From: Tillus elongatus
Taxonomy: Eukaryota; Arthropoda; Insecta; Coleoptera; Cleridae
Length of the DNA stretch: 64,000 nucleotides
Assembly: GCA_964006375.1 (NCBI GenBank)
Contig: OZ023270.1
Span: forward strand, 53,107,820 to 53,171,819
Direction: 5' to 3'
In this document: piece by piece, positions 1 to 10,462 of the stretch
How positions within the stretch are numbered: the stretch's first letter is position 1
Layout: each line of letters begins with the position of its first letter
The notes under the pieces: generated by a model
Told to the model about the DNA's origin: nothing
Database searches by the model: none
Seen by the model: only the letters and a program-made list of their open reading frames with translations
Position numbers and translations under genes: made by a program

Positions 1-125
1 GTTCTACTTGCACTTTGGAACTGCAAGTTCTTGGCTCCGTTCAGACGGCGGCTGACTCAGCGGTTCTTACCGTGGGAAGGCGACATTGTATTATAATGGG
101 CCATTGTTTGGGCTCCATTTATCTC
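1..125 (-). repeat. 3' LTR of the errantivirus, cut by the window edge
   Basis: Positions 1-12 and about 60-125 match 2293-2370 almost perfectly. Positions 13-59 are absent from the other LTR, so the two LTRs differ by one large indel. On the minus strand the LTR starts at about 125, directly after the polypurine tract. Confidence 0.8.
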
Positions 126-136
126 CTCCCCTTTTT
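126..136 (-). other. Polypurine tract of the errantivirus
   Basis: The minus strand reads AAAAAGGGGAG between the end of env and the LTR start. This is the expected place for the plus-strand primer of reverse transcription. Confidence 0.7.
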
Positions 137-146
137 GAAGACGAAG

Positions 147-1870
147 CTATGGTTCGTTCCGGATTTTCAACGGAAATCCGGTCTCGGTGGTTCCTGTTTT
201 TGTTCCTTTATCTTCCTTGCGGGTTCTTCGTTTCTTCAACCCCATTCGGACGGCTATCGTTGTGATGGTTATTAAGACAGCTATGTACAGTAATATTGTC
301 CATATACTCAGGTGATGGATTGGTATTGTTATAGGTCCTGGTATATTTTGTTTAATTTTTTGAAGTTGTGTTGGATTTGATTGATGTTGTGTAGCTGTAC
401 GTTTTCTAATGATATTTCGGGTACTGGTCCTGGATTTGGTTGATCTTCTTGAATGGGGGTTTCTAGTGTAGGCAGGTTGAATAGTTGTTGTGTTTCTGCT
501 GTTGCTGGGCCGGTCTTGTAATTTTTGTTGCCTATAGTTAATTGGCAGTTTGGTTGCATGTTGATTAATTTTGTACCCTTGATGATGTTGGTCCACTCCT
601 GTTCCTTACAAGTTATTCTGGCGTTAGTTTCTTCGGGTGCTATAACTATATACTGACTGGTTCCATATCTCGAAACTGTGGTTCTATTAATTTTGATTAC
701 TTCTTGATTACAATTGTTAATAGGTTTTTGAAATTTTATTAGCTTTATTTCACATGGGTTTTGATCATTCATGGTTGTTGGATTGTCGTCTTTGCAAAAA
801 TATATTTGGTTCTTTAAATTTTGACATTCTTCATTACGATAGGCATATTGTTTACTGCTTAGGATAATGTATTTGGTTCTAGGAAGTATCATGGTAAAAA
901 GGTGTGTCTTTCTAGGGACAGGTAATGTATATAATTGATAATAATCATATTCTGATTCATCTACCAGAGGTATTTCTATTTGAAATATAATTTTGAAATT
1001 GTTTTGGACGGCTTTTATTTTAAAGACTTTTTCGTATAGATTTAGATCAGTGGTTGTTATTACTTTAGCATTAGTTGCATAATTTTGGATTTTATTGATT
1101 TCTTTTATTATAAATGTTGGTTTTAGTATGGATGTGTGAAAGATTCCTAATTTTGCAAAAGTGATGGCATTTTCTGTTGTTAGTGCTATTTCTTGAATAT
1201 TGTTTAATAATTGTCCTAGCTGCATGAGTAACTCTAGGATCTTGATGCGATGATAGTGAGTTAATTGTTCACTTCGCAGGCTTTCTACTGTATTACCTAA
1301 TTCATTTATCCTATTTATTATCGTGCCTTGGTTATGACTCAATCCTACTATCGTGTTATTAAACTCGACTATTGCCTCGAGCATTATTGAATTTTGAGAC
1401 CTAAAAAGTTCATGAATTTTATTTTGATCTGTCGTTAAGACTTCTAATGCTTGTTGAATGCGTTCCCCATCTTGTGAATCGAGATTCCCCGTGATTGACT
1501 TAAATATAGAACCTAGTCCGTTTATTAGGCCACGTTTTCGTCTATTAATAATATTGTTATTTGGAAAAATCCTATAAAATATATCGTCTACATTATCTAT
1601 GGTGAAATTCAATGTTAATATGAAATTATGATATTCAGAATGGTAATCTTTTGTCATGAAGGTAACTGTATTTGCGTAGTGTCTTTTTATTTGGTTGTAG
1701 TCTCTATGTAATTGTGTCAAGTCATGTATGTGTATCAGATTCCAGTTGCTAGTCTCAGTGTATGCTGTGCCTAATTTCTTTGGTAACATGCCTGGGTTGT
1801 CTGTCAAGTCTTGTGTTTGGGCTGTTATTCCCGTGGCAAGGAACCATAATACGATGGTTGCTGCTTCCAT
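147..1870 (-). pseudogene. env: Errantivirus envelope (F-type fusion glycoprotein), frameshifted before the membrane anchor
   Basis: Membrane fusion glycoprotein of an insect endogenous retrovirus, related to baculovirus F proteins. The open frame can be read from a GTG at 1888, but the first ATG at 1870 begins a hydrophobic signal peptide, so I prefer it. A furin-type site (RRKRG) lies about 110 residues in and is followed by the Gly/Ile-rich fusion-peptide region; leucine-rich heptads and many N-x-S/T sites follow. The frame stops at 329, before any anchor. The transmembrane helix and basic tail lie in another frame down to 147. The break is in the T-rich run near 345-361, as expected for a one-base indel in a homopolymer. 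As written, the product would lack its anchor. A sequencing error at the run is possible. Confidence 0.85.
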
Positions 1871-1976
1871 TTGACTCTGCTTGGCCACTACTTCTGCTTT
1901 AACTTGGCTCTGCTTGGCTCGAATTGGTTATTAGGCGTCGATACGCTTAAAAATCGATATGCTTTCGGTTTTCTAA

Positions 1977-1997
1977 CCAATACTAACGACTGCGCCA
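1977..1997 (-). other. Primer binding site, tRNA-Ser-like
   Basis: The minus strand reads TGGCGCAGTCG directly after the LTR. This matches the tRNA-Ser-type primer site of several errantiviruses (17.6/297 type). The tRNA assignment is from memory of the family. Confidence 0.65.
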
Positions 1998-2370
1998 CTT
2001 AACTTCACGGTTAAGACGTTTGAATTTTTAAAACAATTTATTTAATACTTTTGAACAATCAATACTTAATTACTTAGTTACAAAAATGAATAATATATAA
2101 TACTAAAAATAAGACGATCAACCTACATGTGATCTACAGTCTCAGCACTCGGTGTGCGAAGGACTAACTCGGAACAAGAATGAACGGTTCTCCCACTGTG
2201 ATTAGCCTCTTTATAGTCTTTCCTCCAGGCGTGGCACTATTGTCTCTGGATCACAAGGAATCTGCTGATGTTGATTCTCACAGTGATATTCCGTTCTACT
2301 TGCAGCGGTTCTTACCGTGGGAAGGCGACATTGTATTATAATGGGCCATTGTTTGGGCTCCATTTATCTC
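1998..2370 (-). repeat. 5' LTR of the errantivirus
   Basis: Lies upstream of the primer binding site on the minus strand. Its outer 78 bp repeat at the window start. It would contain the promoter for the env transcript. I did not identify a TATA box with confidence. The flanking DNA at 2371-2658 shows no feature I can name. Confidence 0.75.
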
Positions 2371-2780
2371 GCTGAAGACAATAGATGAAATTTGTGCAAT
2401 AGTTTTTGTAAAACCAGAACGTGCATGCCTGATATTACCACAAAAGTTATGCTGATCGTTTAATTATAGAGCTGAGAAGATGCTAAAGTGGCAGATAGCA
2501 ATGTCATAACAAGAGAAAATCTTACTTTATGCTATGTCTGCATCCCGTAAGCGAAAATAAATTTGTTTGAGAAAAGAAAATAAATGGATTTAAATATTAA
2601 TGACAGTAATAATAAGAATAATAATAATGCTGTTTATTATATATGCTATTATATCTATTTTAGTGAATTTTCGTAGAAAAAATTCACTAATGGGGAGATC
2701 CCGACTTTTGAATTTTGAAAAAAAAATTGCAAATGAGCGCGAATTGGGACCCCTAGACCCCATATCCGTGGTCAGTTTTA

Positions 2781-2869
<89 letters not shown>

Positions 2870-2872
<3 letters not shown>

Positions 2873-3217
2873 TCAAGTTTTTGTGACGGTAATAGTGTTA
2901 TTTATCAAAAAAATGTGGGAAAGCCGTCAGTTGCAAAATAAAATTCTTTATTATAGGCCGAGCTTTCGGAAAAATTTATTCCATTTTCAAAGTTTCCTTA
3001 ATTTTTTTGTGGAAGGATGGCATATCCTTAATATTCTATTTTTTAAACATAATAAAATGTTAATTTTAGTTTTAAATAAATGATCTGAATGAAAATTAAT
3101 ATACCTTTGAGAATTAGTTGGCTTTATATACCAATCTAAAATTATGTTGTTATCGTTTGTTCTAATTAATTTTGTATCTAGGAATGGTACACTGTTACCT
3201 GTTTCCTCTTCTAATGT

Positions 3218-3279
<62 letters not shown>

Positions 3280-3869
3280 ATTCCATGTAATAATTGTAGT
3301 TTAAGATACATTGGCCAAACAAGCAGAGTCCTTAAAGATAGGTTAACACAGCACAAAAGTGACATACGTTTACAAAAAAGAACTTGCGCTCTGTCAGAAC
3401 ATAATCTCGACACTGGCCACAATATAAATTTTGGTAATGTTTCTATTTTACACTGTGGAACCTTAAGTAATAAAAGAATGTGTTTAGAATAATTTGAAAT
3501 TACTTTTAACGACAATTTAATAAACTTAAAGAAAGATAATAATTTTAGAAATCACTACCCCTATTTATATTTCCTGGACAAAAACAAAAAACAAATTTAA
3601 TTAGATAATAGTTAGCTTTATATGTCAGTTTGGCACTTTTCGACTTCAGTCAAATTTATAAAAAGGTTTTTTTATGTTTGTTATTTAATAATTAGTTTAG
3701 TAGAACTCACGTTATATGTAAGTATTTTAAACTTTTATATTTTTCCCATGTAAATTGTAAACTTTTTTTCTTTCCATGTTGTAGCCTTGAAAATGGAATA
3801 AATTTTTCCGAAAGCTCGGCCTATAATAAAGAGTTTTATTTTGCAACTGACGGCTTTCCCACAATTTTT

Positions 3870-3871
<2 letters not shown>
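2870..3871 (+). mobile_element. Penelope-like element remnant inside an AT array
   Basis: The segments 2916-2997 and 3785-3865 are inverted repeats of each other (GCCGTCAGTTGCAAAATAAA...CCGAGCTTTCGG). They bracket a GIY-YIG coding remnant. A further (AT)n array sits inside at 3219-3276. Terminal repeats in inverted orientation are a known PLE arrangement. The insertion splits the AT array of the surrounding AT-hub. Related ends occur at 14044-14130 and 28770-28830. Confidence 0.7.
3277..3600 (+). pseudogene. PLE GIY-YIG endonuclease domain, C-terminal fragment
   Basis: Translation gives CIPCNNCSLRYIGQTSR, then LKDRLTQH and SEHNLDTGHNINF. This is the CxxC plus YIG core and downstream helices of the endonuclease fused to PLE reverse transcriptases. 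A stop codon (TAA at about 3490) follows the segment ending KRMCLE. The frame then continues to a second stop at about 3600, which looks like the natural end. The reverse transcriptase is absent; the frame begins directly out of an (AT)n array. Dead fragment. Confidence 0.75.
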
Positions 3872-3956
<85 letters not shown>

Positions 3957-4462
3957 ACCGATAACTCAAAAAATAATGGCCCGATTTTGATAAAATTTGG
4001 CATGTAGCTTCTTTTTGTAAATGGCTTGGATAAGTTCGTTAGTCAAGAAAATCGGACGAGGTTTTCCGGAAAAATTTTGAGTTTTCATTTGAAAAAAATT
4101 TTATCTCAAAAAATAAAAGAGCTATGATAACCAAATTTAGTAGGTAGATTTACGGTATCAAAAGTAAACTATGCACCAAAATTTAGATTTCTATGTTACA
4201 AGAAAAAAAAGTTATAATAACATATTTTGTGCCAGATCATTTCTATGAAAATTCACTAACATAACGCACTTTCTGCGTCCAGGCTTTTTATTAATTTATA
4301 TTTTCTAACGTCAAAGCAAATAAATAATGATAATTTATTGCCACTCACCGTTAAATCCCTTTAGTATTAAATATACATTTCACAATAATATCTACCCAAT
4401 TAGGTTTGTTAAGTTTGTTAGAATAATACCTAGTACTACAGAATTGTTCACATACTACTTAC

Positions 4463-4642
4463 CTGTATTATTTTAGATACATTTCCAGACTTTGTCAAGA
4501 ATATATTGCAAGTGACTGGGTTAATCAAAACATCAATTGGCTTCGTAACTGAATACCATGGTGTGGCTCTTTTGGTATGTGTGCATTTATTAATAATAGA
4601 GCAAATAAAAATTACCAGCATTAAATGTATAAATTGCTTCAA
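4463..4642 (-). CDS. Possible host exon of unknown gene
   Basis: A 64-codon open stretch on the minus strand contains a plausible 5' splice site (CAG|GTAAGT, cut after 4463). The segment PIDVLINPVTCNIFLTKSG has the look of a beta-propeller strand, but I do not recognise the family. A pyrimidine-rich stretch lies upstream on the minus strand, but the acceptor (AAAAG near 4577) is weak. It could equally be chance. Confidence 0.25.
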
Positions 4643-4833
4643 TGGGAAATTAAATTTACTTTAATAATATGTCTTTGCTAAAAAACTAATTCATTTTGAT
4701 ATCGCTAATTACCTGATTAAGACCTTTTGTTGCCGAAATGGTTATCATTGTGAAATTATGTGGTATGTGGTACTATAGTAGGATTTCTGATAGAACAACA
4801 TATACTGCGAGTTAATAATTTTGAATGACATTA

Positions 4834-5100
4834 GTTAATCAAATACAGCTTCTTTTTTAAAAGATGATCGATAAGTATTTCAAGTTGTGGCAAGTAGTCC
4901 ACGGCAGTGATGCCTGGTAATCTGCAAGCCATTCCCCTTTTACGAATCCATTTGTCTTGAAATACTGCATCAAAATACTTACAGACAGGTCTTGCAAAAC
5001 GAGGTGCCGCACCATTGTGTTGGAACCAGATATTACTACTCAAAAACAGAGTAGCTAAATTTAGAACTACTTCTTCCTGCCAAAATTGCTTCAAGCACAA
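4834..5100 (-). pseudogene. Mariner-like (IS630-Tc1) transposase, C-terminal fragment
   Basis: The frame contains WFQHNGAAPRFARPVCKYF and a later LPGITAVDYLPQL, which match the second catalytic-Asp block and the WPARSPDLTPLDFFLW-like third block of insect mariner-like transposases. The third block is corrupted (SPD replaced by PGI). The N-terminal half is missing. A second, similar copy starts about 130 bp downstream on the + axis, so two related fragments lie in tandem. Confidence 0.7.
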
Positions 5101-5229
5101 TTTCTTGAATATTACACGATGGTCATCAATCTCTACCCAAAAAACTTTTTCTGAGCGATGAGTCTACCCTAATTTTTTATTCGTACTTTTAACTCCTCAA
5201 GATTTTAAGGTTTCGTGTTAAAAACTTTG

Positions 5230-5404
5230 CTATTCAGGTATCCACATAAAAAGCAGTCCAAAGCAGTGATGCCTGGTGATCTAGAAGCCATTCATGGTGT
5301 CCCGTTCATCAATCCACCTGCCTTCAAATACTGCATCTCAATACTCACGGACAGGGCTTGCAAAACGATGTGCCGCACCATTGTGGTAGAACCAGATATT
5401 TGTA
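5230..5404 (-). pseudogene. Mariner-like transposase, 3' part split by the pogo insertion
   Basis: Homologous to the fragment at 4834-5100 (the GCAGTGATGCCTGGT segment is shared at nucleotide level) but with more frameshifts. It continues on the far side of the pogo-like element at 8320-8760, which supplies the N-terminal and middle part. Confidence 0.65.
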
Positions 5405-5584
5405 GGGTAGACCGGGGACAGTTGTACCATTTTTTACTTAATTGCATCTTACAGACTAAAGTGATGTTTACTAAAAACAGTTTTGACATCTTTAGATACA
5501 GTTTATCTTTCCCCACTAAATATGATTTAGTAAAAGCTTCTAGTGCAATTATAAAATAGTTATTAGGTGTCATTCAAAATATTG

Positions 5585-5655
5585 TAAAGTGGTACAATCG
5601 TCCCAACCTTGGAGACGATTGTACCAGTATATGGGGACAATTGTAACACGTTTCA
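5585..5655. repeat. Subterminal repeats of the pogo-like element, left side
   Basis: Three variants of GGTACAATCGTCCC, in both orientations, lie near 5591, 5615 and 5634. They echo the TIR word GGGGACAGTTGTACC and are probably transposase binding sites. The matching right-side set is at 7915-7980 and 8275-8300. Confidence 0.7.
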
Positions 5656-5860
5656 GTTGTTGCAAACATATCGTTTATTTTTGAGATTACGTTTGGGTGC
5701 TTCAAAAAATATATACAATAATATTTAATAAAGTCAACAAACCCTGTAAATAATAAAATATTCTTTGGCAAAAATAAGAAAAAGTTTCTGTAAAACCTGT
5801 CAGAACAAATAATAATATACTTTGCTAAATTAAAAAACCTAACTTATTTCATAATCAAAA

Positions 5861-7831
5861 TTACTCAGATTGACAGTTATGGCAAACATATAAATCTTCC
5901 TGTTTCGTACAGTCTACATGGGACCAAAGTTTACATTCGGAGCACTCAACCCATGTTTCACTTGGTTTGTCTAAACTATAGGGCTCTAAACATACTAAAC
6001 AAAAATATTCGTTTTCTTCATCGCTTGATTCTGGTGGTTCTGCCATTGTCGACTTATTAACAGTTGTGGCCTTCTTTTGCTTTCTCTTAACTTCTGACCC
6101 AAAGTTTTTCTTAACTTTTTTTTTGGTTTTTCTTCATACTCGATCCTAATTTTTGTCTTTTTGTGGTGTGTCTGTGTAGATCGTAGAGTGTGTTTTCGTA
6201 TTTTTCCCTTTCTTTTTCCTGGGTGGAGCTTTAAGGAAAGGACGGACGCTTTCAGGAGAAAATGTATGGCTGGGGGTAATTTCGTCTTGATTCTGATTCA
6301 TCATGGTGAAGTTTGATGCACTTGTTTTTATTATTGTTTGACTTGCATCTATGGATAACTGAGACCTGTTTGATGATAGTTGATCTCCGCTTATGGATGG
6401 CTGTACATTGCTTGTGAAAGGTTGAACGACGATTGTGGATGGTTGATCTCTGCTTGTGGATGGTTGTGCAGTGCTTGAGAAGGTTGAACGACGATTGTGG
6501 ATGGTTGATCTCTGCTTGTGGATGATTGTGCAGTGCTTGTAGAAGGTTGAACGACGATTGTGGATGGTTGATCTCTGCTTGTGGATGGTTGTGCAGTGCT
6601 TGTGGAAGGTTGAACGACGATTTTGGATGGCTGTGTAGTGCTTGTGGAAGGTTGAACGATGATTATGGATGGTTGTGCAGTGCTTGTAGAGGGTTGAGCG
6701 ACGATTGTGGATGGTTGAAGCGAGCTTGTAGATGGTGTAAATGGTGTATTTGGGGGAGGCATTGGTCTACATGTAATTGATGATGGGGCAAAATCTAATT
6801 CTGTAAAATATCCCTATTGAATGGCAATATAGCGGTACATCTAAATCCAGCCTGTATGTTTGTTGGAGTGAGTGCAAGAGGCAATGCTATTTTTAATATG
6901 CCTGGAATGTCATAGAGAGACATTGTTTTTGAAAGATTGTTCCTCATCCAAATATCACAAGCAGAGTTAACGGATTTCTTTAAGGGGCCACATACAGCAC
7001 GATCTAAAGGTTGGAATTTGTGGGAACAATGCGGCGGAAGTGACAAAACCACAATACCGTTCTCTTTGCAGAAGTCCAGTGCTGATATAGATATATGTGA
7101 TGAGAGTGATTGTCAAGTAATGATAAAACTTTCTGACAGAGAACAATTCGTACATTTCTGGAAATGTTTCGAAAAAATGACACACTCTTCCTCTTGCATC
7201 CACCCACTACCGTTGCCCGCTCCAATACATCCCACGGGACCATCTCTGACGAAGTGGTCTTGGTATGATATGAGGCGGGGGAAAATGAACATAGGTGGCG
7301 TTGAAGTGCCAATAGCGTTAACTGCTACCGTAACAGAAACGAGTGTTCCACGTTCAGCTGACGTTAAAGCGCCGACCTGTCGCATTCCTCTTTTTGCAAC
7401 AATTCTGTCCGGTTTTTGCACTGTTATGATACGTGTTTCATCTAGGTTATAAATGTCTTTGCCTTCGAAATGTTCCCTATCCATGACTCTTTGGTCAGTT
7501 CGTATGCCAGTTTTCGTATTTATTTTGGGGAGCAACCATTATACATCTCTGCAGCTTTAATGGTGTAGTCCGCCATTAAAGTTTCTTGTTTTTTTTTGGT
7601 AAAAATTCGAATACAACTATTGTACCCCGTGGAAACAATACCTTCTGAGTGATCAGTGTTAGCGGCTTCCCTCTTCCGCTTATATCTTATTAAAGATACA
7701 TGCGACAGTCCATACTCCTTAGCAGCAGCACGAATGGCCAAATGGCGAGTGACAACTTCATCATAGGCTCGTTCATATAGAGAAGTGTCTTTCGATGATC
7801 TATCTGCTTTGCGTATTCTTGTTCTAGGCAT
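5861..7831 (-). pseudogene. Pogo-like transposase with PHD-like C-terminal zinc finger, broken
   Basis: Cut-and-paste transposase read in pieces on the minus strand. 7831-7520: start MPRTRIRKADRSS and the psq-type helix-turn-helix. 7535-7113: DDE domain with NLDET as first catalytic Asp. 7052-6795: end of the DDE domain (LPPHCSHKFQPLDRAV). 6762-6391: Ser/Pro/Gln repeats of about 10 residues (QPSTSTAQPS). 6046-5861: a Cys/His finger (CLVC...CSECKLWSHVDC...CHNC). Compared with relatives, about 70 residues of the second DNA-binding domain are missing between the first two pieces, and several frameshifts separate the rest. The C-terminal finger is common in insect pogo/Tigger proteins. Not functional as it stands. 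Confidence 0.85.
6391..6762 (-). repeat. Degenerate minisatellite coding a Pro/Ser linker
   Basis: Units of about 30-75 bp built on GTTGAACGACGATTGTGGATG (+ strand) repeat at least seven times. They encode the QPST-type linker of the transposase on the minus strand. Confidence 0.7.
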
Positions 7832-7914
7832 TCTACGAAGAAAAGAAATAATGTAGCATTACTTACAAGTCATTTGAAAATAATCGACTAATTATCAACG
7901 TGTTTCAACCGTCC

Positions 7915-7980
7915 TCTTGGGGACAATTGTACCGGTACAATCATCCCTGTATGCAATGGTACAATCGTCCCCGTGCGTAT
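7915..7980. repeat. Subterminal repeats of the pogo-like element, right side
   Basis: GGGGACAATTGTACC, GGTACAATCATCCC and GGTACAATCGTCCCC follow one another. They form the counterpart of the set near the left end, just upstream of the transposase start on the minus strand. Confidence 0.7.
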
Positions 7981-8319
7981 TTTTGCTAATCTCGGCTATT
8001 TTTTTCTATTACATTGTAAGATAAAATAAGTAGCAGTATGCAAATTGAAAAGAGGAACAATAATTTTAATAGATGCCAGTTAAGAGAATTAACCAATCTA
8101 CTCCGAAATCCTCAAATCTAAGATTATTGAAATGTAAACAAACTTACTTTAGGCTCGAAAAATCTCACTATCAGCAAAAGACGCAACCGTCTACTAATTC
8201 ACAGGTGCCAAATGTTCAGACGAGTCTTCCGTGGTTGACACATCTGCATATTGTTTATAATTGGGCAGAAAACGTAAATGGTACAATTGTCCCCTGGTAC
8301 AACTGTCCCCGGTCTACCC

Positions 8320-8760
8320 CACTCGACAACAGAGTATCTAATTTTGGAACTAGTTTTTCCTGCAAAAATTCACATATGTCGCTTCAAACATATTTTCTTG
8401 AATACTGGCTTTACAACACGATCGCCAACAATCCCTGCCCAAACATTAACTTTTTTCGTGATGAATGTGGCCTTGTCTCCTCCAGTGTGGATTTTTTTCC
8501 AATAATGACAATTTTGTCGATTTGCCTTACCATTTAATGTAAACGTTGATTTATCATATTGTTTTATTGTTCACTTCATTTGTGACTAGTAGGTCCATCA
8601 TTTGCTTTCACAACTGTTCTCCTTTATCAGCGTCATCTTCAGTCAATTTTTGGAGGATTTCTGGTTTATAAGCATGAAATGTGTGAGCTTTGAGAATGTT
8701 TACTATCGAGGATTTTCTAATTTCTGTCTTAAGCTATCTATCCGGTAAATATATTAGGGT
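8320..8760 (-). pseudogene. Mariner-like transposase, N-terminal and middle part
   Basis: The minus strand encodes, with frameshifts, KPEILQKLTEDDADK, then a CHYWKK block and VNVWAGIVGDRVVKPVF. These match the 'HFYKLQ..EDD', 'HYW' and 'VNVWAGI' blocks of insect mariner-like transposases. It continues at 5404-5230 across the pogo insertion. Confidence 0.6.
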
Positions 8761-9071
8761 TTTATTGAATGGATAATCATACATTAAATGGCACGCCTTC
8801 GTTGAGCGCACACTATTATTCTTACGTGGACGTTAACCAGAAAGTATTTACCAATTTTGCTGACAATACACGACAGAGGGAAAAAGACAGGATATTTTTG
8901 TTCAGATAGGTGCATAACTTCATTTTGTTTTCTTGTTTTATTAGTGAATTTTCTTAGAAAAAAATCACTAATGATGAGATCTCGACTTTTGAATTTTGAA
9001 AAAATATCTTCAAATGAGCGCGATCTAGGACCCCTAGAACCCATATCCGGGGTCAGTTTCAATTTTTATAT

Positions 9072-9146
<75 letters not shown>

Positions 9147-9169
<23 letters not shown>

Positions 9170-9830
9170 TGTTTATTGTTCATTTCAACAAATACAGAAT
9201 AATTCAAAAGTCGATTACATTACATAAGACTAATCTAAAAATAATTCTAATCTATTGTTAAAATCTAATTTAGGCCTTATTCTAATTTTAATTTAAATTT
9301 AATATCCTACAAAATGTTTTTAATGCGTGTACTGTAAACCCGTGGGGGTTTGTGTGTACACATTATTTATTTATGTCGCGGTAATGGAAGTTCGATATTA
9401 TTTAAGGCACGTTTATAAGAGAAAAAACTATATCTATATAAAAAAATAAAGAAAAATGTTAGTTTTTAAAAATTATATAATATATAAGACGAGTTGAAGG
9501 GAATGAATGTAAAGAAGAGAAAAAATATATATACCAACACAAATATAAACATTAAATAGTTTAACAATAAAATAGTGTTTGTTAAGCTTGTGAGAGTTTT
9601 TTGCGTAATTGATCCTTGTTTGTCTCGTACCACTTTTTAAAAGAACCTACGAAATTTTGAAAAGTACTTTGTGTGCAGTGTGCTGGAATCTCATTGTATA
9701 TTAGTGGCCCCATGTATGAAATGTGCTGTTGTGAAAGACTTAACGACCTAAAGGGAACTGTTACTTTGCTTGAGCTAATCTTGTTGTAATAGAATGAGAG
9801 ATAGGTGAATGATAAATGGGTATATGGTTA
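9147..9830 (-). mobile_element. 5'-truncated LINE with (ATT)n tail, inserted in an AT array
   Basis: On the minus strand: last codons of an ORF2, stop at 9582-9584, an AT-rich 3' UTR of about 410 bp, AATAAAC, and a (ATT)7-type tail at 9147-9169 that runs straight into the AT array. This is a typical truncated target-primed insertion. The (ATT)n tail is like that of the LINE at 56080-59330, but the 3' UTRs do not look alike. Confidence 0.65.
9582..9812 (-). pseudogene. LINE ORF2 C-terminus
   Basis: Open frame containing YYNKISSSKVTVPFR and YNEIPAHCTQ, then FVGSFKKWYETNKDQLRKKL and a stop. The 'YxGPxIYNxIP...FKxxLKxW' pattern is the usual end of jockey/CR1-type ORF2 proteins. Only the last ~75 codons remain. 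Confidence 0.6.
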
Positions 9831-9844
9831 TATGTGTATCACAC

Positions 9845-10272
9845 CGATAACTCAAAAAATAATAGGCCTATTTTGCTAAAATTTGGCATGTACCTTTCTT
9901 TTGTAAATGGCTTGGATAAGTTCGTTAGTCAGGAAAATCGAACGAGGTTTTCCGGGAAAATTTTGAGTTTTCATTCGAAAAAAATTCTTATCTCAAAAAA
10001 TAATGGGCTGATTCTAATAAAATTTGGCACGTACCTTCCCCTTGTAAATGACGTTGACAAGTTTGTTAGTCAAGAAAATCGGGCGAGGTTTTCCGCGAAA
10101 ATTTTGAGTTTTTATTCGAAAAAAAAGTTATCTCAAAGAATGATGGGCCGATTTTGATAAAATTTGGCATGTACCTTCCCTTTGTAAATGGCTTTGATAA
10201 GTTCGTTAATCGAAAAATTCGGACGAGGTTTTCCGGAAAAATTTTGAGTTTTCATTTCAAAACAATTTTTAT
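9845..10272. repeat. Three tandem copies of a ~140-bp AT-hub arm
   Basis: Units start at about 9848, 9989 and 10129, each with TCAAARAATRATRGGC followed by GATTTTGATAAAATTTGGCA-like sequence and a GAGGTTTTCCG box. They differ at several per cent of sites, so the triplication is not recent. Confidence 0.75.
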
Positions 10273-10462
10273 CCTAAAAAATATAAAAATTATGATAACC
10301 AAATTTGGTAGGTAGGTTTACGATATAAAAAGTAAACTATACACCAAAATTTAGATTTCTATGTTACAGGAAAAAAAAGTTCTAATAAAATATGTTGTGC
10401 CAGATCATTTCTATGAAAATTCACTACCATAACGCACTTGCTGCGTCCAGGCTTTTTATGAC

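Larger units (their letters stand above)
1..2370 (-). mobile_element. Errantivirus-type provirus reduced to LTR-env-LTR
   Basis: On the minus strand the order is LTR (1998-2370), tRNA-type primer binding site, a leader of about 110 bp, env (1870 to 147), polypurine tract, and the start of a second LTR that runs off the window at position 1. No gag or pol sequence is present. LTR identity is shown directly by the repeat of 2293-2370 at 1-125, apart from an indel of about 47 bp. The family (Ty3/Gypsy elements with an F-type fusion envelope) is inferred from the env gene. Loss of exactly gag-pol resembles reverse transcription of the spliced env message, but simple deletion is also possible. Confidence 0.85.
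2659..4292. mobile_element. AT-hub element, copy 1 (with nested PLE)
   Basis: The hairpin end (TTAGTGAATTTTC...AAATTCACTAA) at 2659-2694 leads into an arm to 2780, then an (AT)n array (about 2783-2868). A Penelope-like insertion follows, then a second AT array (3872-3952), the conserved arm starting CACACCGATAACTCAAAAAA, and the terminal motif CATAACGCACTTTCTGCGTCC near 4290. The same parts recur in over a dozen copies in this window. No coding capacity is visible. The plan resembles non-autonomous Helentron-type (HINE/pearl/DINE-1-like) elements, but the class is an inference. Confidence 0.75.
5405..8319 (-). mobile_element. Complete pogo-like DNA transposon
   Basis: The first 25 bases (GGGTAGACCGGGGACAGTTG...) are the exact reverse complement of the last 25. 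It is flanked by TA on the left and CA on the right, a TA target duplication with one substitution. Short copies of GGTACAATCGTCCCC and its complement are spread inside both ends. The transposase gene reads on the minus strand. It interrupts a mariner-like remnant, so it is the younger insertion. Confidence 0.9.
8940..10462. mobile_element. AT-hub element, copy 2 (with nested LINE 3' end)
   Basis: Hairpin end 8940-8975, arm to 9070, (AT)n 9075-9148, LINE fragment 9147-9830, then the CACACCGATAACTC arm and the terminal CATAACGCACTTGCTGCGTCC at about 10455. The conserved arm is tandemly triplicated here (see 9845-10272). Confidence 0.75.

Noticed and set aside
2600..2941. Open frames rich in alternating Tyr-Ile (also at 3727, 14581, 16977, 20019, 24045, 25768, 46822, 49640, 50580, 51599)
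   Set aside because: They are translations of (AT)n arrays, open in several frames by composition; no gene.
6526..6780. 84-codon + strand frame rich in CSACG/GWL repeats
   Set aside because: Antisense of the Ser/Pro repeat of the pogo transposase.
6937..7452. 171-codon + strand frame
   Set aside because: Lies opposite the pogo DDE domain; the minus-strand reading has the family motifs.
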